NCBI GenBank assembly: GCA_002841595.1
Contig: PHAD01000014.1
Span: 1 to 36,916, forward strand
Reading direction: 5' to 3'
Source of the DNA: Firmicutes bacterium HGW-Firmicutes-12
GTDB lineage: Bacteria; Bacillota; Peptococcia; DRI-13; PHAD01
DNA: 36,916 nucleotides
A program made the position numbers and the translations under genes. Shown here one piece after another: positions 8,885-17,171 of the stretch (positions within the stretch are counted from its first letter, which is position 1; each line of letters opens with the position of its first letter). Under the pieces are notes generated by a model. The model did not search any database and was not told the origin of the DNA. It was given only the letters and a program-made list of their open reading frames with translations.

Positions 8885-8912
8885 GGACCGCAGGCACCTA
8901 TACCTGCGGTCC
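8885..8912 (-). other. Strong intercistronic hairpin after the hydrogenase gene
   Basis: Perfect 10-bp arms, ggaccgcagg (8885-8894) and cctgcggtcc (8903-8912), flank an 8-nt loop 14 bp beyond the hydrogenase stop codon. On the minus strand only TTTA follows. It therefore looks like a leaky terminator or 3-prime stabiliser that could set a lower level for the downstream lipoylation genes than for the redox genes. Confidence 0.65.
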
Positions 8913-8925
8913 CGAAACCACGAAA

Positions 8926-10896
8926 CTATTTAATGCTTCGTTCTACATAATGAGTATGCAGCAGATGATGGGAAAGCTCTGAACATGGTTTTTCTAGGAA
9001 GTCAGAATAAATCTGTTTTATCTCCTGATTATCATGCGATTTGCGCAACGGCTGATCCTTATCATCCTTGTTGAGGCCCTGTGTTCTAGCCATAGCCTTT
9101 ACAACGTTGGTGGTAATTATCTGTCCACCTCCGCCTACACAGCCACCGGGGCAAGTCATTACCTCGATAAAGTGATACTTAGAGAATTCCCCGCCCTTTA
9201 GAATATCTTCACAGATCATACGCGCGGTCTTTAAGCCAAAAGCTACTGCAACCTTCACTTCATTACCACCAACAGGAAGAGCCGCAGTCTTTAAGCCGTT
9301 GTATTCTCCTAAGGCTTCTAGCTCTATATCACCTAATGGCTTTCCTTCTACTACTTCATAGGCTGTTCTTAGGGCCGCAGTCATAACCCCTCCGGTTCGA
9401 CCAAAGATTGTTGCTGCCCCTGTATAATCGCCTAACAGTAAGTCCGGCTTTCCATCTGGCATTTCCATTAGGTTGATATTTAGCAATTTGAAGAGCTTAG
9501 CGCATTCTCTGGTTGTCAGAACAGCATCTACATCGGGATAATCACCTGACTCACCGTGTTTTGACCAATAATGCGCAGCATCTTTAAATTCATCCCTGCT
9601 CTTTTCATACTTTTTAGCAGTACATGGCATTACGGATACTACATACATATTAGCCGGGTCTACCTTTATTTTATCAGCAGCATAGGTCTTGGCTACCGCC
9701 CCAAACATTTGCTGTGGTGACTTGGCACTAGATAAGTTTGGCATTAAGCTTGGGTAATAGGTCTCAACAAATTTAACCCAGGCAGGACAACAGGAGGTAA
9801 ACTGCGGTAATGTTTTGTTATTGCTCAAACGGTCAATTAACTCAAATCCTTCTTCCATGATAGTTAAGTCTGCTGAGTAGTTGGTGTCCCAGATTCGATC
9901 AAATCCCGCTTGTTTTAGTGCAGAGTAAAGCTTTTCTGTAACGATCGTGCCCGGTTGGGCTCCAAATTCCTCGCCAATGGTTGCCCTTACAGCAGGTGCC
10001 ATTTCTACTACTACATATTTATCTGGGTCTTTTAATGCAGCCAAGACTTTGTTAACCTCATCATTTTCTGTTATGGCTCCTATGGGACGTGAATAGGGAC
10101 AGGATTTACAATCTAGCCATTCTTTGACGAGCTGTACGGTTTTTTCTTGGAAGCCCAAAGGACAATTCATGACGCATTGTCCACAGCGTACACATTTGCT
10201 CTCGTCTAGAAGAATGCCTTCTTTTTCATCCATCTGGAGTGCTTCTACCCCTTGAGCTTTACAGGCTTCTACACAACTCCCACAGCGAATACACTTGTTG
10301 GGATCATAGAATATAGAGGGTTCCATCCGCTTAGACTCCAAAGTCCAATTCCTGCGTTCTTCTAAGTTGATCATTTCTGAAGAGGCTGCCTCACAAGCCG
10401 CAAATTCCTGTATTTTTCTAATAACGGAACACTCTTTCGTGCTCTTAACATCGCTATCTTTTTCCAGCGGACAAAATCTTTTTTTGTCTAGTTTAAGCGG
10501 TCCTAATTCACGGATGGTCTTGGCAAAATCATTCATTACCTGTGCATATTTTTCACCCTCAGACGCAGATATCCAGTGGAGCTGGAGCCGTTCTTTTTCT
10601 ATGCCTAATTCCTCGAGCAAGGGTTGGAATATTTCATAACGGGCTAGGGCTTTGAAGTTACCGCTGGTATAGTGACAGTCTGACGGGATATGACATCCTG
10701 CTATTATTACGCCATCTGCTCCTTCTTGGAAGGCTTTGATGACGAAGCTCGGTTCCACTCGTCCGGAGCACATTACTCTAATGGCTCGGACACTGATGTC
10801 GTGATGATTCCGTGATGTACCGGCTAGGTCTCCTCCTGCATAGGAACACCAGTTGCATAAGAACCCTACTAATTTTGGTTTAAATTCGCTGCTCAT
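8926..10896 (-). CDS. MvhD-ferredoxin-[FeFe]-hydrogenase fusion protein
   Basis: A 656-residue fusion. Residues 1-135 are an MvhD domain (the HdrA-docking [2Fe-2S] subunit of methanogen hydrogenase) with C14, C17, C43, C68 and C74. Residues 200-250 hold two [4Fe-4S] motifs (C202-C212 and C235-C245), and another CxxC pair lies at 263-266. Residues 295-600 are an [FeFe]-hydrogenase catalytic domain with all three H-cluster signatures: TSCCPAW (367-373), PCTAKKYE (424-431) and CPGGCVGGG (582-590). The tail resembles the small-subunit domain. The start is ATG at 10896, overlapping the HdrA stop as ATGA and preceded by GGGGTGGAG. A longer frame to 11091 only overlaps HdrA. The fusion ties H2 turnover directly to HdrA. 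The reaction is probably proton reduction or H2 oxidation via HdrA flavin; whether it bifurcates electrons is unproven. Cytoplasmic: no signal peptide. Confidence 0.92.
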   Translation of the reverse strand: MSSEFKPKLVGFLCNWCSYAGGDLAGTSRNHHDISVRAIRVMCSGRVEPSFVIKAFQEGADGVIIAGCHIPSDCHYTSGNFKALARYEIFQPLLEELGIEKERLQLHWISASEGEKYAQVMNDFAKTIRELGPLKLDKKRFCPLEKDSDVKSTKECSVIRKIQEFAACEAASSEMINLEERRNWTLESKRMEPSIFYDPNKCIRCGSCVEACKAQGVEALQMDEKEGILLDESKCVRCGQCVMNCPLGFQEKTVQLVKEWLDCKSCPYSRPIGAITENDEVNKVLAALKDPDKYVVVEMAPAVRATIGEEFGAQPGTIVTEKLYSALKQAGFDRIWDTNYSADLTIMEEGFELIDRLSNNKTLPQFTSCCPAWVKFVETYYPSLMPNLSSAKSPQQMFGAVAKTYAADKIKVDPANMYVVSVMPCTAKKYEKSRDEFKDAAHYWSKHGESGDYPDVDAVLTTRECAKLFKLLNINLMEMPDGKPDLLLGDYTGAATIFGRTGGVMTAALRTAYEVVEGKPLGDIELEALGEYNGLKTAALPVGGNEVKVAVAFGLKTARMICEDILKGGEFSKYHFIEVMTCPGGCVGGGGQIITTNVVKAMARTQGLNKDDKDQPLRKSHDNQEIKQIYSDFLEKPCSELSHHLLHTHYVERSIK

Positions 10897-12857
10897 ATGC
10901 TCTCCACCCCCTCTAATAGAGCCTCTATCTCTGCAAATATTTGATCTGTAGAGAATTGTTGCTGTTTGATTGCTCCCGCCGGACAAGCCGCGGCACAGGT
11001 TCCGCAACCTTTGCATTTGGCACTTTCTACTTCCATTATTTTGCTTTCTTCGTTGAATTCTAATGCTCCGTATGGGCACAGTTTCTGACAAAGCCTGCAG
11101 CCTTTGCAGATATCAGGATTAATTTGTACGATAGTTGATTCTAGTTTTACTTTACCGATATTCAGTAACTTTATTGTTTCTCCAGCACAGCCTTTTGCTT
11201 GACAGACGGTATCAGGGATATCTTTTGGACCCTGGCTACATCCGGCCACATATATTCCGGCTGTTGGTGTTTCGAGTGGATTGAGTTTTGGATGAGCTTC
11301 CATAAAGAAGCCATCTTGGGAGCGATTGATATGCAGAACCTCAGAAAGTTTGTCAGCATCTTCACAATTTTCTAGTCCAATTGAGAGTATTACCATATCA
11401 ACTCCTAGCTCCATATTTTTACCCAGGAGTGTATCCTCTGCTTTGACCTTAAGCTGTCCTTCTTTTTCGACTATTTCTGCTACTTTGCCTCTGATGAAGC
11501 GGACTCCTTCTCCTTGGATCCTTTGATAGAATTCTTCGTAGCCTTTGCCAAATGCTCTCATATCCATATAGAAGTTGTAAACCTCGGCATCTGTTTTTTC
11601 TTTGGCCAAGTGAGCGTGCTTCAAGGAATACATACAGCATACTCTAGAACAATGTCGATTGGTGTTTACATCTCTACTTCCTACACAGTGGATGATGGCT
11701 ACTTTTTTGGGCTTTTCTCCTTTTGAGGTGAGGACTTTTCCTCCGGTTGGGCCTGATGCGTTGGTCATTCTTTCAAATTGCATGGCATCGATAACATCGG
11801 GATAGCGACCATAGCCATATTTGCTTACTTTTTTAGCATCAAAAGGTTTGAAGCCAGTAGCAACTATGATTGCTCCTACTTCTATTTGTATTTCTTCTTC
11901 TTTTTGAGAAAAATCTATGCAGTTTCTTTCACAAGCTGTGACGCAAGCTTGTTTGCATTTGCCTGTTTTGAACATGAGACAGTTTTCTTGGTCTACTACT
12001 GCTTTTAATGGTACTGCTTGGGGGAAGGGTATATAGATGGCTCCTCGTTTAGCCAGACCATAATCGAATTCACTGGGTATCCGCCCTTTCATGACGCAGG
12101 CACTGACACAATCCCCACAACCGCTGCAATCATCTTTAACATAACGCGGTTTTTTCTTTACGGTTACGGTGTAGTTCCCCACTGCTCCGTCTAGTCCTAC
12201 TACTTCGGCATTGGTTATGAGTTCAATATTCGCCTCACGAGCCACATCTACCATTTTAGGTGTCAAGATACAAGCAGAACAGTCCAAGGTCGGAAAGGTT
12301 TTATCAAGCTGAGCCATAACCCCACCAATAGTCGGCTTTTTCTCGACTAGATAGGTTTTATAGCCGGCTTTGGCTACGCTTAAGGCGGCTTCTATTCCAG
12401 CAACACCTCCTCCGATTACGAGGGCCGCTCGTTTAATCCCTATTTCTTGAGGTACGATAGCTTCTTGATGGATAACTCTTTTGGTTGCTGCTCGTACGAG
12501 ATCTTTGGCTTTTTCGGTTGCTTTTGGTGTATCATTGGTAATCCAGGAGACATGCTCGCGGATATTTGCCATTTGCATGAAATATGGGTTAAGTCCACTT
12601 TCTTCTACTACTGTTCGAAAGGTAGGCTCATGCATCCTTGGTGAACAGGAGGCCACTACTATTCTATTGAGTCCTAGGTTCTTGATATCTTCTTTGATTA
12701 GTACTTGACCAGGATCTGAACACATGTATGCATAATCTCTTGATACGACTACATTAGGTAGGTTGGCTGCATATTCTGCTACTTCTTTACAATCAACGAC
12801 GCCACCGATATTGCTTCCGCAGTGACATACATATATTCCTATCTTTACTTCGTTCAT
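10893..12857 (-). CDS. hdrA: HdrA, heterodisulfide-reductase-type flavin/Fe-S subunit
   Basis: A 654-residue HdrA of the usual length. It has an N-terminal CHCG (11-14), an FAD GxGxxG motif (GGGVAG, 149-154) and the HdrA hallmark LDCSACILTPKM. A ferredoxin-like CSGCGDCVSAC insert, a further cysteine-rich segment (CKQACVTACERNC) and two C-terminal [4Fe-4S] motifs (CKGCRLCQKLCP, CKGCGTCAAACP) complete it. In methanogens and relatives, HdrA carries the bifurcating flavin that joins HdrBC, MvhD and ferredoxin. Here it is coupled by ATGA overlaps to the CCG protein upstream and to the MvhD-hydrogenase fusion downstream, exactly the partners such a subunit would need. That coupling argues for one stoichiometric complex. 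Electron direction and bifurcation are inferred, not visible. Confidence 0.93.
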   Translation of the reverse strand: MNEVKIGIYVCHCGSNIGGVVDCKEVAEYAANLPNVVVSRDYAYMCSDPGQVLIKEDIKNLGLNRIVVASCSPRMHEPTFRTVVEESGLNPYFMQMANIREHVSWITNDTPKATEKAKDLVRAATKRVIHQEAIVPQEIGIKRAALVIGGGVAGIEAALSVAKAGYKTYLVEKKPTIGGVMAQLDKTFPTLDCSACILTPKMVDVAREANIELITNAEVVGLDGAVGNYTVTVKKKPRYVKDDCSGCGDCVSACVMKGRIPSEFDYGLAKRGAIYIPFPQAVPLKAVVDQENCLMFKTGKCKQACVTACERNCIDFSQKEEEIQIEVGAIIVATGFKPFDAKKVSKYGYGRYPDVIDAMQFERMTNASGPTGGKVLTSKGEKPKKVAIIHCVGSRDVNTNRHCSRVCCMYSLKHAHLAKEKTDAEVYNFYMDMRAFGKGYEEFYQRIQGEGVRFIRGKVAEIVEKEGQLKVKAEDTLLGKNMELGVDMVILSIGLENCEDADKLSEVLHINRSQDGFFMEAHPKLNPLETPTAGIYVAGCSQGPKDIPDTVCQAKGCAGETIKLLNIGKVKLESTIVQINPDICKGCRLCQKLCPYGALEFNEESKIMEVESAKCKGCGTCAAACPAGAIKQQQFSTDQIFAEIEALLEGVESI

Positions 12858-14023
12858 TTTGCTTCACCCCCGGTGGTTGTATCTATTCTCTCGGCTATGA
12901 ATTCTAGGAGATCATACACTTTTAGGCGTGCTCTATTTTTCCTTACTGCGTTTTGCAGGGTCCGTTTGCATTGCTGGCAGGTTGTTACTAGGTATTGGGC
13001 GTTGGTTTCCATGGCTTCTGCGACTCTTTTTTGGGCTATTTCTAAGGATAATTCGGAATTTGTCATTTCTAGGTTGCCACCACCGCCACAGCATTTGCTG
13101 TCTTTTCCGGTAAAGCGCATCTCCACAAGCTTAACCCCGGGTAGTAATCTGATAAGTTCACGTGGTTCTTCGATTACGTCCGATTTTCTACCTAGATCAC
13201 AGGGATCATGGTAGGTTATGGTTACTTCATCTGTTTTGAATTGGATATTGCCCTGTTTGATTAGCTCCGGCAAATACTCAGTATAGTGTTTGATTTCTAT
13301 TTGGTGTTGCTTACCCAAGTTCGAATATTCGTTCTTCCAGACGTGATAACAAGTCGGGCAGCTAACTAGCAAGGTCTTAGCTCCCTTGGCTTTTACTACT
13401 TCGATATTATGTGCAGCAAAATCTTTGATGGAATCTTCTCCGCAACCTGCGGCCAGCTTGGGATAACCACAACACCATTCATCTTCTCCGAGTAAGGAAA
13501 AGTCGATGCCACCTTTTAGTAGTATTCGTGTTAAGGATTGCGGAATTTTGTAGGCTTGCGGGAATAGGGCACTCACACAGCCGGTAAAATATACTACCTC
13601 CGCTTGATCTTTTACAAGCTTTTCACGTTCTTCTAAAGTAATATCAGGTATGTTTTCTGTCCAGAGCAGTCTGTTTTTAGGTTCATCTCCGGTTATGCTC
13701 TTGGTTAGGTTTAGAATTGTGGTCATTTGCTGCATTGATCCATAGGGACCATTTTTTTCAAGATATCTTTCGCGTAGCTCCATTATTATTTTATTAAGTG
13801 GTATCCCTCTGGGGCACCTAATCTCACACATGGAGCAAGTAGTACACTGCCAGAATAGCTCTGTTGACATTGCTTCTTCAACTAGTCCCATTTGCAGCAT
13901 TCTCCAAAGCTGTCTCCTTGTTAAGTCTAGGTTATCAGCACCGGGGCAGCTGCTACTGCAGCTGCCGCACTGAATACAGGTCATTATTTCATGAAGGATA
14001 TCCTTTTCTGCTGCCACTTCCAT
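12854..14023 (-). CDS. HdrD/HdrBC-like CCG-domain Fe-S protein, copy 2 (HdrA-side)
   Basis: A 389-residue fusion of an HdrC-like ferredoxin part and two CCG (HdrB-like) domains. The [4Fe-4S] motifs lie at C16-C26 and C60-C70. The CCG cluster-binding sets are YFTGC, EWCCGYP, SCPTC and then HDPCD, SKCCGGGG, TCQQC, all intact. CCG domains of HdrB bind the non-cubane clusters that cleave the CoM/CoB disulfide. ATG at 14023 is chosen because GGAAGGGG lies just before it; the upstream GTG at 14062 has none. The stop overlaps the HdrA start (ATGA), so this copy is the likely HdrBC partner of HdrA. It is clearly a paralogue of the other CCG protein in the operon, sharing the CQQCKRTLQNA tail. Automatic pipelines may call it a glycolate oxidase subunit, but its neighbour is HdrA. 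Confidence 0.88.
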   Translation of the reverse strand: MEVAAEKDILHEIMTCIQCGSCSSSCPGADNLDLTRRQLWRMLQMGLVEEAMSTELFWQCTTCSMCEIRCPRGIPLNKIIMELRERYLEKNGPYGSMQQMTTILNLTKSITGDEPKNRLLWTENIPDITLEEREKLVKDQAEVVYFTGCVSALFPQAYKIPQSLTRILLKGGIDFSLLGEDEWCCGYPKLAAGCGEDSIKDFAAHNIEVVKAKGAKTLLVSCPTCYHVWKNEYSNLGKQHQIEIKHYTEYLPELIKQGNIQFKTDEVTITYHDPCDLGRKSDVIEEPRELIRLLPGVKLVEMRFTGKDSKCCGGGGNLEMTNSELSLEIAQKRVAEAMETNAQYLVTTCQQCKRTLQNAVRKNRARLKVYDLLEFIAERIDTTTGGEAK

Positions 14024-14077
14024 ATTATTTCCCCTTCCTTCAACACATTTATATTTATTCACTTAGCTTTAACGAGT

Positions 14078-14509
14078 TTACTTTTTTGTTCCTTCTTTTA
14101 TTTTCCTATCTTCCTCTTCAATATAGGCGGTATATTCGTCTCCCGGACTTAATAAATCTTTAATCTCTTCAGCATCACTAGGTTTGATTTTAATTATCCA
14201 ACCTTCTTCATAAGAGCTTTCATTAAGCAAATAGGGGAAATCCGTTAGTTCCGAATTCACTTCAACAATCTCACCACTAACCGGGGCTTTGAGACGTCCT
14301 ACCCATTTACCAGATTCTATTGAAGAATATGGCTGCCCCTTTTCTACTTTTCTTCCCACCAGGGGCATTTCAATAAAGATAATTTCTCCGGCAAGCTTTT
14401 GGAAATAATCTGTTACTCCAGCTATGATAAGATCACCTTCTTCTTTAGCCCACCCATGTTCTTTGTCATAAAGCAGTTCCTCAGGAAACTGGTACCCTAA
14501 GATATCCAT
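14078..14509 (-). CDS. GcvH-like lipoyl carrier protein (LbpA-like role proposed)
   Basis: A 143-residue GcvH-family protein with the lipoyl hairpin at YSSIESGKWVGRLKAPVSGE. K68 is the predicted lipoylation site. Typical GcvH proteins have ESVKAASD-type sequence here, so the residues after the lysine (WVGRL) differ. The family shuttles an aminomethyl group in glycine cleavage. LbpA relatives instead serve the sHdr sulfur-oxidation complex. No gcvP, gcvT or lpd is present in the window. The gene stands between two paralogous CCG-domain genes, and the operon also encodes ligases and probable lipoyl synthase components. I infer a dithiol/disulfide carrier working with the CCG proteins. GGGAGAAAG precedes ATG at 14509. 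Glycine cleavage with genes elsewhere on the chromosome remains the alternative. Confidence 0.88.
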   Translation of the reverse strand: MDILGYQFPEELLYDKEHGWAKEEGDLIIAGVTDYFQKLAGEIIFIEMPLVGRKVEKGQPYSSIESGKWVGRLKAPVSGEIVEVNSELTDFPYLLNESSYEEGWIIKIKPSDAEEIKDLLSPGDEYTAYIEEEDRKIKEGTKK

Positions 14510-14551
14510 AATACTTTCTCCCTTCCATTCTTATATTTAGTTTCCAAATCT

Positions 14552-15709
14552 TTAATTCCTCAAGTTTTCTTTAACCATTTCATTAAGCTCCATAATCTTA
14601 ATCCTGGCCCTCATCTGTCGTGCCGCATTTTGCAAGGTACGTTTACATTGTTGACAGCTCGTAACCAGTATGGTGGCACCAGTATTGATTGCTTGTTTGA
14701 TTCGTTCCTGAGCAACTTGGCTACTCAACTCGGCATCATTCATTTCGAGATTTCCACCACCTCCACAGCACATTGCACTCAAACGATTAAATTTCATTTC
14801 ACGTAGTTCTACCCCCGGAATGCTGGTCAATATTTCACGCGGCGCATCAAAAATACCACTTTTTCTACCCAAATCGCAGGGGTCATGGTATGTCACTACT
14901 AATTTTTTTTCATTGAATTGCAGTTCATTTTTGTTAGTCAATTCCTGTAGTAGCACACTAGCATGCACTACTTCTATTGGTTCATCCGTTTCTACTAGTT
15001 CAGGATAATAATCCTTCCACATGTGATAGCAGGATGGACATGTCGTAACAACTTTTTTGATACCAAGCTCCTTAAGCTTATTAATGTTTTTAAGGGCTGC
15101 TATTTTAGCTTCTTCTCGCATCCCTCCCATCAGAAGAGGATATCCACAACATATTTCCTCAGCACCAAGCAAAGTAAAGGAAACTCCAGCATTGCTTAAA
15201 ATAGTGACAAAAGCTTGCGGTATGCTGTACGAAGATGGATATAAGGTTGGTACACAACCGGCTAAGTAGGCATATTCTGCAGGTTCATTTACTTTTAGCC
15301 CCTTTAGTGGTTCTGCCATATTCTCTAACCAGAGCATCCGGTTAGCAGGTGCATCACCTGTTATATTACCAACTGCTGCAACACTGTCCTTTACATTTTT
15401 GAGTACTCCGGTCACACCTTTTTGCGCAACACATTCTTCGCGCATGGCAGTAATAATCTTTTCCGCTTCTACCCCTGGTGGGCAAAACTGACTGCAGTTC
15501 CCACACAACAAGCACTGGTTCATCCTCTTCATAAAGAGATCACTAAACTCTTCAATTCTTCCATCCAGAGCAGCAGACACCAGTTCAATTCGTCCCCGTG
15601 CTACAAACGGTTCAATTCTGGAGACTTTAAAAGTAGGGCAATAGTATTGACAATTACCACACTTTGAACACTTACTGATCATCTCTTTGTATTCTTTAAG
15701 CTCTTTCAT
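14552..15709 (-). CDS. HdrD/GlcF-like CCG-domain Fe-S protein, copy 1 (dehydrogenase-side)
   Basis: A 385-residue protein with two [4Fe-4S] motifs (C14, C17, C20, C24 and C66, C69, C72, C76) and two complete CCG domains (AGC, EICCGYP, TCPSC; then HDPCD, AMCCGGGG, SCQQC). It is paralogous along its whole length to the CCG protein on the other side of the GcvH gene. It follows the GlcD-type dehydrogenase gene directly, the same pairing as GlcD-GlcF and LldF-type electron-accepting subunits. It probably takes electrons from the flavin dehydrogenase. ATG at 15709 is chosen because GGGGGAG lies 7 nt upstream; an upstream ATG at 15745 in the same frame has no such site. In methanogens HdrD-type proteins act on a disulfide, so the lipoyl carrier encoded next is a plausible partner. 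Confidence 0.88.
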   Translation of the reverse strand: MKELKEYKEMISKCSKCGNCQYYCPTFKVSRIEPFVARGRIELVSAALDGRIEEFSDLFMKRMNQCLLCGNCSQFCPPGVEAEKIITAMREECVAQKGVTGVLKNVKDSVAAVGNITGDAPANRMLWLENMAEPLKGLKVNEPAEYAYLAGCVPTLYPSSYSIPQAFVTILSNAGVSFTLLGAEEICCGYPLLMGGMREEAKIAALKNINKLKELGIKKVVTTCPSCYHMWKDYYPELVETDEPIEVVHASVLLQELTNKNELQFNEKKLVVTYHDPCDLGRKSGIFDAPREILTSIPGVELREMKFNRLSAMCCGGGGNLEMNDAELSSQVAQERIKQAINTGATILVTSCQQCKRTLQNAARQMRARIKIMELNEMVKENLRN

Positions 15710-15758
15710 TATTATTCTCCCCCATTTTCTATTTCGGATAAGCAATCAATATGCTCAC

Positions 15759-17153
15759 TTAAGCAGAAGTCATTTTGCCAGGATTGAGAATGCCATCAGG
15801 ATCAAGGGCTACCTTTATTTTATGTAAAATTGCGACCCCTGCGGTACCCATTTCCCATTCCAGGAATCTGGCTTTGGAGAGACCAATACCATGTTCTCCT
15901 GATAGTGTTCCACCAAGTTCAAGTGCTGCTTTAAATATATCTTCAACAGCCTGCTCGACACGTTCCATTTCTTCCTTATCATTTTCATCCGTAAGAATAG
16001 TGGGGTGCAAATTGCCGTCTCCGGCATGACCAAAGGTTCCAATAGTTAAATTATATTTATTTGCTATATCCCTAAGAGCTCGAATCATTTCGGGCACCTT
16101 GCTCCTAGGTACGGTAGCATCTTCTAAGATAGTAGTCGGTTTTATCCGCACCAATGCCGGTAAAGCTGCTCGCCTTGCTTCCCAGATAGCATCTCTTTCT
16201 GCATCAGTTTGTGCAATCCGAATCTCGCTAGCATCATTATTTCTTAATATTTCTTCAACTAATTGTGCCTCTTTCAAAGCCGCTTCCTTAATACCATCAA
16301 GTTCAATGAGCAGTACTGCCTCTGCCTCCATAGGCAAGCCAATTTTCTTATAGTTTTCTATCGTCTGCACTGTAAATTTATCCATAATTTCTAGAGTAGC
16401 CGGGATTACCTTATTGGCAATGATATCGTGAATTGCTTGGGCTGCTTTATCTAGATCCATAAATACAGCCAAGAGAGAACGCCTATATTCAGGTATGGGT
16501 ATTAGCTTTACAGTAAGCTCAGTAATAATTCCTAATGTTCCTTCTGAACCAACCAACAGAGAAACCATGTCATACCCAGTTACATTTTTTACAGTCTTGC
16601 CACCAAAACGCGCAATACTACCATCAGCAAAAACTGCCTCGAGACCAATAACGTAATGCTTAGTTACTCCGTATTTAAGCCCTCTCAATCCTCCCGAGTT
16701 TTCAGCGGCTGAGCCTCCCATTGTAGCTGTATTTACTGTACCGGGGTCAGGCGGATACATTAACCCATGTGGCATCAATACTTCAATCAAATCCTGGATT
16801 ACTACTCCCGGTTCAACAGTGGCTGTTAAATTCTCTGCATCAACTTCAAGTATCTTGTTCATCTTCAATGTAGAAAGCACCAACCCATTTGCTACAGGTA
16901 GAGCCCCCCCAGATAAATTAGTACCGCCACCACGTGTATAAATAGGAATCTTATTCGCGGCTGCTAACTCCACCAATTTTATGATCTGTTCCTTGTTTTC
17001 TACGCTCACTACCACTTCCGGCTTGCTTTTGTACAAGCCAGGTGCAGCATCGAAGGCATAACAAAGCAAGTCCTCCGGTGATGATAAAACATTTTCTGAT
17101 CCTACAAGATTGGATATTTCTTCAATCAAACTTTTGGAAATACTTCCAGTCAT
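15759..17153 (-). CDS. GlcD-type FAD-dependent 2-hydroxyacid dehydrogenase
   Basis: A 464-residue VAO-fold flavoprotein. The FAD-binding domain (about 40-180) has TRGGGTNLSGG (73-83). The FAD-oxidase C-terminal domain carries GTFGHAGDGNLHP and LSGEHGIG, whose histidines bind metal and substrate in D-lactate, glycolate and D-2-hydroxyglutarate dehydrogenases. It is likely to oxidise a 2-hydroxyacid such as lactate or glycolate; the exact substrate cannot be told from sequence. It is the first enzyme gene of the operon, 18 bp after the FadR-type regulator, a family in which LldR and GlcC respond to lactate and glycolate. No Etf genes are nearby, so unlike the bifurcating lactate dehydrogenase/EtfAB complex its electrons probably go to the adjacent CCG protein. 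Confidence 0.88.
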   Translation of the reverse strand: MTGSISKSLIEEISNLVGSENVLSSPEDLLCYAFDAAPGLYKSKPEVVVSVENKEQIIKLVELAAANKIPIYTRGGGTNLSGGALPVANGLVLSTLKMNKILEVDAENLTATVEPGVVIQDLIEVLMPHGLMYPPDPGTVNTATMGGSAAENSGGLRGLKYGVTKHYVIGLEAVFADGSIARFGGKTVKNVTGYDMVSLLVGSEGTLGIITELTVKLIPIPEYRRSLLAVFMDLDKAAQAIHDIIANKVIPATLEIMDKFTVQTIENYKKIGLPMEAEAVLLIELDGIKEAALKEAQLVEEILRNNDASEIRIAQTDAERDAIWEARRAALPALVRIKPTTILEDATVPRSKVPEMIRALRDIANKYNLTIGTFGHAGDGNLHPTILTDENDKEEMERVEQAVEDIFKAALELGGTLSGEHGIGLSKARFLEWEMGTAGVAILHKIKVALDPDGILNPGKMTSA

Positions 17154-17171
17154 GCTTTTTCCCCTCCTTTA

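Noticed and set aside
10897-11091. N-terminal extension of the hydrogenase fusion upstream of 10896
   Set aside because: It lies entirely inside HdrA in another frame. ATG at 10896 has GGGGTGGAG upstream and overlaps the HdrA stop as ATGA.
14078-14509. Glycine cleavage system H protein as the sole reading
   Set aside because: No gcvP, gcvT or lpd occurs in the window, and the gene is embedded among Hdr and lipoylation genes. Kept as an alternative, not the main call.
4597-17153. Sulfur-oxidising sHdr locus
   Set aside because: The lipoyl carrier, Hdr and LipS-like genes resemble it, but tusA, dsrE and rhodanese genes are missing, and a GlcD dehydrogenase and [FeFe]-hydrogenase are present instead.
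15759-17153. Bifurcating lactate dehydrogenase with EtfAB
   Set aside because: The flavoprotein fits, but there are no etfA/etfB genes beside it. The adjacent genes are CCG Fe-S proteins.
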